NCBI GenBank assembly: GCA_036274595.1
Contig: DASUFL010000082.1
Location: 31,618-95,617 of the forward strand
DNA length: 64,000 bases
Direction of reading: 5' to 3'
Source of the DNA: WS-9 sp036274595
GTDB lineage: Bacteria > Eisenbacteria > RBG-16-71-46 > SZUA-252
A model generated the notes under the pieces. It saw only the letters and a program-made list of their open reading frames with translations, was not told the origin of the DNA and ran no database searches. Shown piece after piece: positions 9,250 through 16,850 of the stretch; the first letter of the stretch is position 1, and each line of letters starts with the position of its first letter. Made by a program: the position numbers and the translations under genes.

Positions 9250-9789
9250 CTAGCGGGTGGTCCCCGCCGCCGCCGGAGCCGGAGCCGCGCCGCCCTTGTC
9301 CTCGTGCGGCGCCACCCTCGAGATCACGATGCCATACGCGTCGGAGCGGTGATAGACCACGCCCGTGACGTCCACCTTCTTGTGGATGTACGGCAGGAGC
9401 GGTTCGTTGGGATTCCGTCCCGGGAGCTCTCCGGCCACGAAATAGATCCGGTCGGCGTCGCGGTCGTAGATGGCGAGGGTCTGTCCCGAGCGCACGCAGT
9501 CGACGGCGCACTGGAAATGCCCGGTCCCGATCGACTTCGGCCCTGCCTCGAGGAAGCAGGCGGGATCCATGACCTCTCCGGTGATCGTCTTCCGCTCCCC
9601 TTCGGGCTTCGGCTTGGCCGGCTTCATCGCGGACATGTCGTGCCCTTCATGTCCGGAATGCGCCGCGGCCGGTGCGGGGGTGGCGGGCTTCGTCGTGGAC
9701 TTCGGGGCCTGCGCTTGGCCGGCTCCGAGCACGGCGACCGCAGCGACGAGCGCCACCGCGAGTCCGAGTGATGTCGTTCTGGAAGTCAT
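9250..9789 (-). CDS. Secreted Cys-containing protein, tandem paralog A (His/Met-rich N-terminus)
   Basis: A 179-aa protein with an N-terminal signal peptide, then a low-complexity Ala/Pro/Lys segment containing HSGHEGHDMSAM, a possible metal-binding stretch. The conserved core, from about residue 67, has three Cys (DPAC, QCAVDC), GQTLAIYD, PGRNPN and a terminal beta segment. The downstream-strand neighbour (9817-10296) has the same core pattern (DPSC, ECMVAC, GQTLAI, PGEDPN), so they arose by duplication. It may be an OB-like extracytoplasmic fold. Function is unknown; metal or thiol chemistry is a guess. AAGGAG precedes the ATG. Confidence 0.7.
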   Translation of the reverse strand: MTSRTTSLGLAVALVAAVAVLGAGQAQAPKSTTKPATPAPAAAHSGHEGHDMSAMKPAKPKPEGERKTITGEVMDPACFLEAGPKSIGTGHFQCAVDCVRSGQTLAIYDRDADRIYFVAGELPGRNPNEPLLPYIHKKVDVTGVVYHRSDAYGIVISRVAPHEDKGGAAPAPAAAGTTR

Positions 9790-9816
9790 GCCTTGCTCCT
9801 TCGCGCCCCGCTGCGT

Positions 9817-10296
9817 CTACTTCGCCGCCGCCTTGGCGGCCGAGTACGGCTCGACCGAGGCGACCTGGATGGCCATGATGCCGCCTCGCGTGAAGACCTT
9901 GCCTTTGACCAGGACCGACATGCCCGCGTAGTCGAGCACGCTCTTGTTGGGATCTTCGCCCGGCCGCTCGGCGGCCAGGATGTAGACCTTGTTCGTCTTC
10001 TTCTCGAGGATGGCGAGCGTCTGCCCCGCCTTGGCGCAGGCCACCATGCACTCCTTGTGCGCTTCGCCCTTGGCGCCGTTCATCACCCAGCAGGAGGGAT
10101 CGATGATGTCGCCGGCGATCGTCTTCACGCCGAGCTTGCCCGACGAGGGCGACCCCTTCGTGGAGGACGAGGACGCCTTGGCCGTGGTCGTCGTCTTGGT
10201 CGCCGTACCGGCCGACTTTTCCTGCGCCACCGCCGCCGTCACCACCGCCACCGTGAGCGCCACCACGACCAAAAGCGCGGTTCTGGACCGTCGCAT
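9817..10296 (-). CDS. Secreted Cys-containing protein, tandem paralog B
   Basis: A 159-aa protein with a signal peptide (LLVVVALTVAVVTAAVAQ) and a Ser/Thr/Lys-rich linker to about residue 55. The core then repeats that of paralog A: IDPSC, HKECMVACAKAGQTLAIL, ERPGEDPNKS and a C-terminal beta segment. It lacks the His/Met-rich stretch of paralog A. GGGAGG lies 7 bases before the ATG. It is first in a leftward run that continues into paralog A, the CstA gene, the kinase gene and the DUF2269-like gene. I cannot name the family. Confidence 0.7.
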   Translation of the reverse strand: MRRSRTALLVVVALTVAVVTAAVAQEKSAGTATKTTTTAKASSSSTKGSPSSGKLGVKTIAGDIIDPSCWVMNGAKGEAHKECMVACAKAGQTLAILEKKTNKVYILAAERPGEDPNKSVLDYAGMSVLVKGKVFTRGGIMAIQVASVEPYSAAKAAAK

Positions 10297-10445
10297 TCCT
10301 TGCCTCCCTTGAATTTACATGGATGAACCGGGGCCCGGTTGCCGCAAGGCTACCAGAGCGGCGCCCGTCCGGGCAACCCGCGAGCGTGCCTATGGCTACA
10401 CCGCAACAGGGAACGCGGGTCCGCCGTGGCAGGCATCGGGCGCTC

Positions 10446-10454
10446 TGGTATCAT
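10446..10454 (+). promoter_or_regulatory. Extended -10 promoter candidate for aminotransferase gene
   Basis: TGG plus TATCAT matches an extended -10 element. It lies 47 bases before the aminotransferase ATG, giving a leader of about 40 bases. No -35 is evident. Pattern-based. Confidence 0.4.
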
Positions 10455-10501
10455 CCGGACGCTTCCCCAGCTTGGAGTCCAGGTCCACGACCGAGGTGCC
10501 C

Positions 10502-11791
10502 ATGCCGCGCTTTTCCCGCCGGAGCGAGCAGATCCCCTTTTCCCCCATCCGAACCATGTTCCGGCTGGCGGACGAGATGGAGCGGGCGGGCGGCGGGCCC
10601 GTGTTCCGGCTCCACGTGGGCGATCCCGACTTCACGCCGCCTCTGGGGGTGATCGAAGCGTCCTGCGACGCGCTTCGGAAGGGCAAGACCCACTACGCCC
10701 CGAGCGTGGGAATCGAGGATCTCCGGGTGGCCCTCGCCGAAAAGGCGCGCACGCGGAACGGGATCGCGGCGACCACCGAGCAGGTCATCGTCACTCCCGG
10801 GTCCACGCAGGCCCTCTTCGCTTCCATGGAGATCATGCTCGGCGCCGGCGACCAGATGCTCCTCCCCGCGATCTACTGGCCCAATTACGTACAGCAGGTG
10901 CTCCTGATTGGAGCCCTTCCGGTCTTCTACCCGCTCGGGCGGGGCTACCAGCCCGAGCTCGACGCGCTCCGGCGGCACACCAGCAGGAAGCTCCGCGCGA
11001 TCATGATCAACAGCCCGAGCAACCCGACGGGCGCCGTGTTCCCCGAGGCGACGCTCCGCGCCCTCTACGACTTCGCGCGCGAGCGAGACCTGTGGGTCCT
11101 GAGCGACGAAGCCTACGAGGACTACATCTTCGGCGGAGCGCACGTGTCGCCGGCGTCCTTCGAGCGGGATCTCCCCGAGGACGAGCGGCGCGTCTTCACC
11201 CTCTTCACGTTCTCGAAGTCGTACGCGATGACGGGCCTCCGCGTGGCGTGCATCGTCGCGCCGTCGACCCGCGCCGGGACGATGCTCCGGAAGGTCCAGG
11301 AGCCGCTCGTCGCGAGCTCGGGCACGCCGATGCAGTGGGGCGCGCTCGCCGCTCTCGACCTTGGCGAGCGCGCCGGGATCGAGCGGATGCGGGAGACGTA
11401 CCGGCGCCGCCGCGATCTCGCCATGTCGATCCTCGGCCCGGCGGGGCTCGCGGACTACGAGCCCGAAGGGGCCTTCTACATCATGGCGGACATCTCGACG
11501 ACCGGACTGACGGGGGACGAGTTCGCGCTGCGCCTTCTGAGCGAAGAGCGCGTGGCGGTGGCTCCGGGCTCCGGCTTCGCGCTCGTTCCGGAATATGCGC
11601 CCGACGGAACGCTGATGGACGAACCCACGGAGGCAGGGGCGCCGGAGTTCAAAACGCACCCAGGCGCTCGCTATCGCGTGCGCATCGCGTTCTGCGTGTC
11701 GGACGAGGAGCTGCGCGAGGGTCTGGAGCGGATGGTGCGGATGGTGGGACGTCTGCGCCGCGGATCGCCCGCTCCGGCCGCCGTACGCTAG
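10502..11791 (+). CDS. Class I/II PLP-dependent aminotransferase
   Basis: A 429-aa fold-type I aminotransferase. Visible motifs are N174 in SPSNPTGAV, D202 and Y205 in SDEAYEDYIF, and the PLP lysine K239 in FTFSKSYAMTGLRV, followed by the phosphate-binding Arg. This pattern fits aspartate, aromatic or prephenate aminotransferases; the exact substrate cannot be read. It lies close to, but opposite in direction from, the tyrosine-degradation genes, so transamination of tyrosine to 4-hydroxyphenylpyruvate is a reasonable inference. The start at 10502 begins the conserved FSRRSEQIPFSPIR segment; longer in-frame starts add only low-complexity sequence. Its stop abuts the convergent MgtC-like gene. 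Confidence 0.88.
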   Translation: MPRFSRRSEQIPFSPIRTMFRLADEMERAGGGPVFRLHVGDPDFTPPLGVIEASCDALRKGKTHYAPSVGIEDLRVALAEKARTRNGIAATTEQVIVTPGSTQALFASMEIMLGAGDQMLLPAIYWPNYVQQVLLIGALPVFYPLGRGYQPELDALRRHTSRKLRAIMINSPSNPTGAVFPEATLRALYDFARERDLWVLSDEAYEDYIFGGAHVSPASFERDLPEDERRVFTLFTFSKSYAMTGLRVACIVAPSTRAGTMLRKVQEPLVASSGTPMQWGALAALDLGERAGIERMRETYRRRRDLAMSILGPAGLADYEPEGAFYIMADISTTGLTGDEFALRLLSEERVAVAPGSGFALVPEYAPDGTLMDEPTEAGAPEFKTHPGARYRVRIAFCVSDEELREGLERMVRMVGRLRRGSPAPAAVR

Positions 11792-12274
11792 CTAGCGCTC
11801 GTAGCTCTTCGGCTTCGCCTCGACGTGACGCTCGGCGCGCCCCACCACCGACAGGATGAGCCAGGCCGCGCCGATCCCGAGCGCGGCGACCGCGATGTAG
11901 CCCAGTCCCACCGCTACCCCCGCCGCCGCCGTCATCCAGATCCCGGCCGCGGTCGTGAGGCCCCGCACCTCGCGCTCCGCGGAGAGCTTGAGGATGGCGC
12001 CGCCGCCGATGAAGCCGATCCCGGTCGCGACGCCCTGGATGACACGTCCCACCTCGCCGATGGGGAACCCCATCTCGACCGGGACCAGCACGAAGAGCGT
12101 CGCCCCCATCGATACGAGCATGTGCGTGCGAAGTCCAGCCGGCTTCCCGGTGTGCTCCCGCTGGATTCCGATGACGGCGCCGAGGACCGACGAGATCACG
12201 ATGCGGATCACCGCGCGCACGAGGTGATCCATATCGGGGATGCCGCCGGCCAGCTCCCGGAGCAGCGTGCTCAT
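11792..12274 (-). CDS. MgtC/SapB family membrane protein
   Basis: A 160-aa protein with about four to five transmembrane helices. Diagnostic MgtC/SapB segments are present: VLGAVIGIQREHTGKPAGLRT, VSMGATLFVLV, GVATGIGFIGGGAI and VRGLTTAAGIWMTAAAGVAVG. Family members are linked to Mg limitation and regulation of ATP synthase or transport; the role here is open. The protein is short because the ACT-like C-terminal domain of longer MgtC proteins is absent. ATG 12274 was chosen because AAAGGAG precedes it. It is last in a long leftward run. Confidence 0.85.
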   Translation of the reverse strand: MSTLLRELAGGIPDMDHLVRAVIRIVISSVLGAVIGIQREHTGKPAGLRTHMLVSMGATLFVLVPVEMGFPIGEVGRVIQGVATGIGFIGGGAILKLSAEREVRGLTTAAGIWMTAAAGVAVGLGYIAVAALGIGAAWLILSVVGRAERHVEAKPKSYER

Positions 12275-12393
12275 ACCGTGTGCTCCTTTCGTGCCTCCGT
12301 CACCGGAGCCCCTGAGCATGGTAGAGGTGGGACTCGCTCGAAATGTAGCAGCAGGCGTAGCGCTCTGCGGTACGGTCGAATTGAAGCGAGTTG

Positions 12394-12702
12394 AAAGGAC
12401 TCGCCCTCGAGAATCTCCGTCACGAGATAGGGCGCGCCGCTGGAGAATCCCACGTCGTGAAGCGTGACGATGTTCGGATGGTTGATCGCGCCCGCGGCGC
12501 GCGCTTCGGCTTCGAAGCGCTGCTGCCGCTCCGGATCGCCCGCCACGGCGTGCGGCAGCACCTTGACCGCGACCTCCCGGCCAAGGCGCGGGTCGCGCGC
12601 GCGATAGACCTCCCCCATGCCTCCGGCGCCGAGCGGGCCAAGGATCTCGTAGGGACCGAGGCGGGTGCCGTTGGCGAGCGTCACAGGGCGGGAGAATAGC
12701 AT
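12394..12702 (-). pseudogene. Truncated Ser/Thr kinase remnant (N-lobe only)
   Basis: The frame encodes a clear Hanks-kinase N-lobe: ANGTRLGPYEILGPLGAGG, the VAVKVLP lysine, the helix-C Glu, and HPNIVTLHDVG up to VTEILEGES. It aligns closely with the kinase encoded at 4862-7357 and then loses all similarity at about 12394. The catalytic loop, DFG and entire C-lobe are missing. The frame stays open to 12271 with unrelated sequence that reaches the MgtC-like start. Most likely a deletion remnant of a propeller-kinase gene; a working peptide is unlikely but cannot be excluded. Confidence 0.75.
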
Positions 12703-12733
12703 GCGGACGCCGCCGGACGCGGCACCCGAGGGA

Positions 12734-13507
12734 TCACGAGCGAGACTTCGTGAGGAGCTCGAGCGTGTGCGTGAGGAGCTGCTGGCCGCCCTCCGCGCCA
12801 TGCCCCGGGACGACGACCTCGGCTTGGCGGTAGCGCTCCATGACGCGATGCATCGCGTCCGGCCAGGCCCGCGTGTCGGCGTCGGCGAGGTTGCCGAGGT
12901 TCGAGTCCAGCGACTTCACGGCGCAGCCGCCGAAGAGCACGCGAGCGGACGGCACCCAGACGACGATGTTGTCCGGCGAATGCGCCGGACCCGGATAGAA
13001 CACCTCGACCGATCCCACCCACTCGGCGTCGCCGGGCTTCCTGAGTCCGGCCAGGCTGTCCGTCGGCATGGCGATCGCCACCGAAGCGGCCTTCCGGATC
13101 GTGAGCGGGTGGGCGAACACCGGGATCCCGCGCTGGCGGAGGAGATCGGCGCCCGCGATGCGGTCGGCGTGGGAGTGCGTCACGATGGCGCGGCGCACCG
13201 GTAGCTTGATCTCCTGCTTGATCTCGTCGAGGAGCTCGGCTGTGAGCATCTCGCCCCAGGCCGTGTCGATGAGAACGAGACCCCCGCCCTCTTTCACCAC
13301 GAGTCCGTTCGCGGGGATGACCGATCCGTCCGGAAAGACGTAGCGCGAGGTGTGAATCCAGACGCCGGGTCGGAGGAGGCGCAGCTCGACGGTGGACTTG
13401 GGTGGCGCCGCGGACTTCATGACCGCGTAGGTTGCTACCGGTTGCCCTGCCCCCACCAGGAACAGGGCGAGTACTGCTAGTGCCGCACGAAGCATGCGTC
13501 GAACCAA
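12734..13507 (-). CDS. Metallo-beta-lactamase fold hydrolase resembling subclass B1 beta-lactamases
   Basis: A 257-aa exported protein (signal segment LRAALAVLALFLVGAG). All six B1-type zinc ligands are visible: H111, H113 and D115 (THSHADRIAG), H176 (GPAHSPDNIVVW), C195 (LFGGCAVKS) and H236 (VVPGHG). K198 and N206 (NLGNLADA) match the substrate-contacting Lys224 and Asn233 of BcII-like enzymes. The C221-equivalent Cys separates it from glyoxalase- or B3-type folds. Beta-lactam hydrolysis in the periplasm is therefore plausible, though untested. TTG 13507 was chosen because AAAGGA lies 9 bases upstream; ATG 13495 is the alternative. Either start overlaps the 3' end of the HAD gene. Confidence 0.85.
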   Translation of the reverse strand: MVRRMLRAALAVLALFLVGAGQPVATYAVMKSAAPPKSTVELRLLRPGVWIHTSRYVFPDGSVIPANGLVVKEGGGLVLIDTAWGEMLTAELLDEIKQEIKLPVRRAIVTHSHADRIAGADLLRQRGIPVFAHPLTIRKAASVAIAMPTDSLAGLRKPGDAEWVGSVEVFYPGPAHSPDNIVVWVPSARVLFGGCAVKSLDSNLGNLADADTRAWPDAMHRVMERYRQAEVVVPGHGAEGGQQLLTHTLELLTKSRS

Positions 13508-14169
13508 GAACGCACATCCTTTCCGATATAGTTCTCGACGACGAGGCCTGCACCCAGCTCGCGAAGGCGCTTCTCTTTCTCTCCTGAACCGATACCCACG
13601 AACCCCCAGCCTAGCTCTCCGGCAGTCGCTGCGTCGCACTCGCTGTCGCCTACCAGAAGTGTGGGTGCGCCTCCCGCCGCCGCGTGCGCCTTGGAGAAGA
13701 TCTCGACCCGAGTCTCCCCCTCGTCCGCTGTCGCGTATAGCAAATCAACGGGCAGCCCGGCTGTGTCGAGTTTTAAGGTTGCCGACGGCCGCCAGCCACC
13801 CGTTCCAATGGCGACTCTGAGTCCTGCCGCCACACACGATTCGAGGAAGGCGGCCGCGCCTGTTATCGACGCAAAGCGGTCCGGTGCCTCGATGCGCTTC
13901 ACCTCCAGGAGTCCGAAGAAACGGCAGCGGATTCTCTCGATGTCGTCAGTTGTCGGTTGCGAGCCACGATGGGTGGCCCAGAGCCATCGGGCTATCCCTG
14001 AGTCGGTCTGATGTAGTGCACCCCTCCAGTCAACAGCCTCACTATGAATCCCGAGCGTGGGCGCGACGGCAAGGCGATAGCACTCATCGTCGACGTCGAC
14101 CGTGTCGCACAACGTCCCGTCCAAATCGAACACGACGCACCCCACGGCCGGGGTCTTCATGGACACCAT
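13477..14169 (-). CDS. HAD-superfamily hydrolase (phosphatase-like)
   Basis: A 230-aa haloacid dehalogenase-type protein with the nucleophile motif FDLDGTL (D15, D17), motif II in AIGTGGW, a Lys in EIFSKAHA and motif IV GDSECDA. The alpha-helical cap after motif I is like phosphoglycolate phosphatase and beta-phosphoglucomutase, so it probably removes phosphate from a small metabolite. The start ATG overlaps the upstream stop as TGATG. The gene has visibly more A/T at third positions than its neighbours, which could reflect recent acquisition. It overlaps the metallo-beta-lactamase start by 31 bases. Confidence 0.82.
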   Translation of the reverse strand: MVSMKTPAVGCVVFDLDGTLCDTVDVDDECYRLAVAPTLGIHSEAVDWRGALHQTDSGIARWLWATHRGSQPTTDDIERIRCRFFGLLEVKRIEAPDRFASITGAAAFLESCVAAGLRVAIGTGGWRPSATLKLDTAGLPVDLLYATADEGETRVEIFSKAHAAAGGAPTLLVGDSECDAATAGELGWGFVGIGSGEKEKRLRELGAGLVVENYIGKDVRSWFDACFVRH

Positions 14170-14573
14170 CACCGTGCCCGCTCCTCCCGGTAGACCAAGC
14201 GTCCGATGACGAGGAAGAGAAGATAGAGCGCCGCCGCGCCGAAGAGCGCCGCGGAGAGGAGCAGTCTCGGCAGGCGCTCCGCGCGGACGCGGTCCGAGTT
14301 GTTGAATCGGAGCCCTACGTCGCCCGCACCCAGGCTCACCGGGCGGCCTTCCTCGAGGATCTGGACCTGCCCCGCTTGGATCAGCTTCGCGAGCGGCTGC
14401 CCGTGAACGTAGATCTCGACCCGATCCGCGCTATCGGCGAGGGGGACGAGCATCGTGCGCGGGGTCCACCAGATGTCCGTCCGCCGGGTGAGCTCGCGGA
14501 CGATGGGAAGCGCGGTCACGATCAGGACGGAGAGACTCATGGCGACCAGGGCGAGCCGTACGCGACGAGGCAT
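14169..14573 (-). CDS. Small membrane protein with two transmembrane helices
   Basis: A 134-aa protein with one helix near the N-terminus (LALVAMSLSVLIVTALPIV) and one near the C-terminus (LLLSAALFGAAALYLLFLVIG), enclosing an ~65-residue extracytoplasmic loop with beta character. I recognise no family. ATG 14573 has GGAGG 6 bases upstream and is preferred over a start 21 bases earlier. Its stop overlaps the HAD start, so it belongs to the same transcript. Confidence 0.65.
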   Translation of the reverse strand: MPRRVRLALVAMSLSVLIVTALPIVRELTRRTDIWWTPRTMLVPLADSADRVEIYVHGQPLAKLIQAGQVQILEEGRPVSLGAGDVGLRFNNSDRVRAERLPRLLLSAALFGAAALYLLFLVIGRLVYREERAR

Positions 14574-14600
14574 CGTTCCTCCCTCCGTGGGCATGGCGGC

Positions 14601-14999
14601 CTATTTCGTCAAGGTCGTGACGTCACGCTCGCGGGGGCTCTTTCCGAGAAGGGCGCCCGCCACCGCGCCGACGATGAATCCGATCGGGCCGGTGATGAAG
14701 ATCCCGAGGAGTGGACCTTGATTGGCATCGGGAGCCCACAGGAGCGGGCCGAAGAAACCGAGGAGAAAGCCCAGTCCCCCCACGACGATCCCGCCCAGAA
14801 GCGCCCACTTGAGCCGGGCCTGCACCGTTCTCCATCCACGAATCACGAACCACCACCCGAGCCACGCCAAGGTCGCCGCGAGAGCGACGAGCATCGCGCC
14901 GATGAGATCGAATCCCTTCATCAGGCCCGCGATCCCCACGACGGCGTAGACGGTCAGCAAGGCCGCCACGATCGCGGCCACGATTCGCAGGCGTTTCAT
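14601..14999 (-). CDS. Hypothetical membrane protein, four transmembrane helices
   Basis: A 132-aa protein with hydrophobic segments around residues 5-25, 33-52, 66-85 and 98-118, the latter glycine-rich (GFIVGAVAGALLG). No family is recognised. The ATG overlaps the flavin-reductase stop by four bases (ATGA), implying coupled translation, and the next gene follows after 27 bases. Confidence 0.65.
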   Translation of the reverse strand: MKRLRIVAAIVAALLTVYAVVGIAGLMKGFDLIGAMLVALAATLAWLGWWFVIRGWRTVQARLKWALLGGIVVGGLGFLLGFFGPLLWAPDANQGPLLGIFITGPIGFIVGAVAGALLGKSPRERDVTTLTK

Positions 15000-15640
15000 T
15001 TCGGGAGCGCCGGCCTCGGCATCGCGAACACGCTCTCCTTCGTGACGCGCGTGTAGTTCGGCCCGCCGAGGCGGGCGATCGCGTCGATCGAGGCGGAGTC
15101 GACGCGGAGTCCGTTCAGGAGCGATTCCGCCACGTGGAAGAGCACGACTTCGCCGATGACGTAGTGGGCGCCGAAGGCCCCCTCGCCATGCTTCACGATC
15201 TGAAACAGCCGGCACTCCATCGCGATCGGACACTCGGCGGCGCGCCAGGGCTTCACGCGCACGCTGGGCGCCTTGGTGAATCCTGCCATCTCGAACTCGT
15301 CCACCTCGGGCGGGTAGTCCGCGGAGGCTTGGTTCATCCTCTCGCGCAGATTCCAGGGCGCGATGTGGACGACGTACTCCCCCGTCGCGCTCACGTTGTG
15401 GAGCGTGTCCTTGTCGCGTCCGGCGCCGCTCGTGACGGGAGCGAACACGAGCGACGGTGGATTGGCGCCGCCGGCGTTGAAGAAGGAAAACGGGGCGAGA
15501 TTCGGCACCCCGGACACGGAGAGCGAGGAGACGAACGCGATCGGCCTCGGGACCACGCAGCCGGTGAGGAGCGCGTAGAGGTCGGCCGGAGGAACGGCCG
15601 CCGGATCGATCTCGCGGAGCTTCGGGAGCGCCCCGGTCAC
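14996..15640 (-). CDS. Flavin reductase family protein (FMN-binding split barrel)
   Basis: A 214-aa protein of the flavin-reductase-like split-barrel family: VPRPIAFVSSLSVSGVPNLAPFSFFNAGGANPP (residues ~30-62) is the typical flavin-contact region, followed by KDTLHNVSATGEYVVHI. Such proteins reduce FMN with NAD(P)H for a partner oxygenase or act alone as flavoproteins. It lies 10 bases after the homogentisate dioxygenase gene, and homologs often accompany aromatic-degradation operons, but no partner flavin monooxygenase is seen here. The start is a GTG. Confidence 0.85.
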   Translation of the reverse strand: MTGALPKLREIDPAAVPPADLYALLTGCVVPRPIAFVSSLSVSGVPNLAPFSFFNAGGANPPSLVFAPVTSGAGRDKDTLHNVSATGEYVVHIAPWNLRERMNQASADYPPEVDEFEMAGFTKAPSVRVKPWRAAECPIAMECRLFQIVKHGEGAFGAHYVIGEVVLFHVAESLLNGLRVDSASIDAIARLGGPNYTRVTKESVFAMPRPALPK

Positions 15641-15650
15641 GAGGGCGCGC

Positions 15651-16841
15651 TCACCCCGTGGCGCCCTCTCCCGTGAAGCTCTTCGGCGGCTCGAGCCAGG
15701 AGTAGGGGTAGCTCTTGTCGTCGTACGGCATGGCGTCGGTCGTGACGCGGAGCGGATAGAACGTGTCGAGCATCACGGCAAGCTCCTTCGTCTCCTTCGC
15801 CCCGATCGATGCCTCGGCCGCGCCCGGATGCGGTCCGTGCGGGATCCCCGACGGATGGAGCGTGAACGAGCCGACCTCGATGCCGCGCCGGCTCATGAAG
15901 TTCCCGTTCACGTAATAGAGGACCTCGTCCGAGTCCACGTTCGAATGGTTGTACGGCACCGGCAAGGCGTCGGGATGGTAGTCGTAGAGGCGCGGCACGA
16001 ACGAGCAGACCACGAAGTTCCGCCCCTCGAAGCACTGGTGCGTCGGCGGCGGCATGTGGATGCGCCCCGTGATCGGCTCGAAGTCCTCGATGTTGAAGAT
16101 GTAGGGGTACAGGTAGCCGTCCCAGCCCACCACGTCGAGCGGATGGAAGTCGAATTCGTAGGCCGTGATCTGGTCGCGCGCCTTGATCTGTACCTCGAAC
16201 GTGCCCTTGTCGGTGAAGGTCTCGAGGCGCTCGGGCCTCCGGATGTCGCGCTCCGTGAACGGGGAGTGCTCGAGGAGCTGGCCGTACTCGTTCCGGTACC
16301 GCTTCGGCGTCTCGATGGACGACGCGCTCTCGATGACGAGGTAGCGCTGCGTCCCGGAGTCCGGATGGAACATGTACGTCGTGCCGCGCGGGATCACGAT
16401 GTAGTCGCCCGGGCGGTAGTGGAGCTCGCCGAAGATGGTCTGGACGCGCCCCGTGCCCTCGTGGACGAAGTACATGTCGTCCCCCTGGCCGTTCCGGTAG
16501 AAGTACGTCATCTTCTGGTCCGGAACCGCGATCGCCATGGAGACGTCGTTGTTGTGGAGGAGTGTGACGCGGCCGCTCACCTGGTCGCCGCTCTTCTGAA
16601 GGCCCTTCGTCTTGAAGTGATGGTGGCGGAGCGTCTGCTCGTCGGCGTAGGTCACGCGGCAGTCCTGGATCTTCCGGATCTCGCGCGCCTGGGTCGGCAT
16701 GTTGTGGTGATAGATCAGGGAGGAGCGCCCCGAAAAGCCTCGGGAGCCCATCAGCTGCTCCGTGTAGAGCTTCCCGTCGGGCCTGCGAAACTGGGTGTGC
16801 CGCTTGTGCGGAACGTTTCCCAGGGTGTGATAGATCGGCAT
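15651..16841 (-). CDS. hmgA: Homogentisate 1,2-dioxygenase
   Basis: A 396-aa cupin-fold enzyme that opens the homogentisate ring to maleylacetoacetate. Recognisable segments: MPIYHTLGNVPHKRH at the start, YFYRNGQGDDMYFVHEGTG, GDYIVIPRGTTYMF, and the iron site with His and Glu in YNHSNVDSDEVLYYVNG and His in HPSGIPHGPHPG. The length suits the shorter bacterial form (animal and Pseudomonas enzymes are ~435-445 aa). It sits between fahA (9-base gap) and a flavin reductase gene in the tyrosine operon. Confidence 0.95.
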   Translation of the reverse strand: MPIYHTLGNVPHKRHTQFRRPDGKLYTEQLMGSRGFSGRSSLIYHHNMPTQAREIRKIQDCRVTYADEQTLRHHHFKTKGLQKSGDQVSGRVTLLHNNDVSMAIAVPDQKMTYFYRNGQGDDMYFVHEGTGRVQTIFGELHYRPGDYIVIPRGTTYMFHPDSGTQRYLVIESASSIETPKRYRNEYGQLLEHSPFTERDIRRPERLETFTDKGTFEVQIKARDQITAYEFDFHPLDVVGWDGYLYPYIFNIEDFEPITGRIHMPPPTHQCFEGRNFVVCSFVPRLYDYHPDALPVPYNHSNVDSDEVLYYVNGNFMSRRGIEVGSFTLHPSGIPHGPHPGAAEASIGAKETKELAVMLDTFYPLRVTTDAMPYDDKSYPYSWLEPPKSFTGEGATG

Positions 16842-16850
16842 GCCTGCGCC

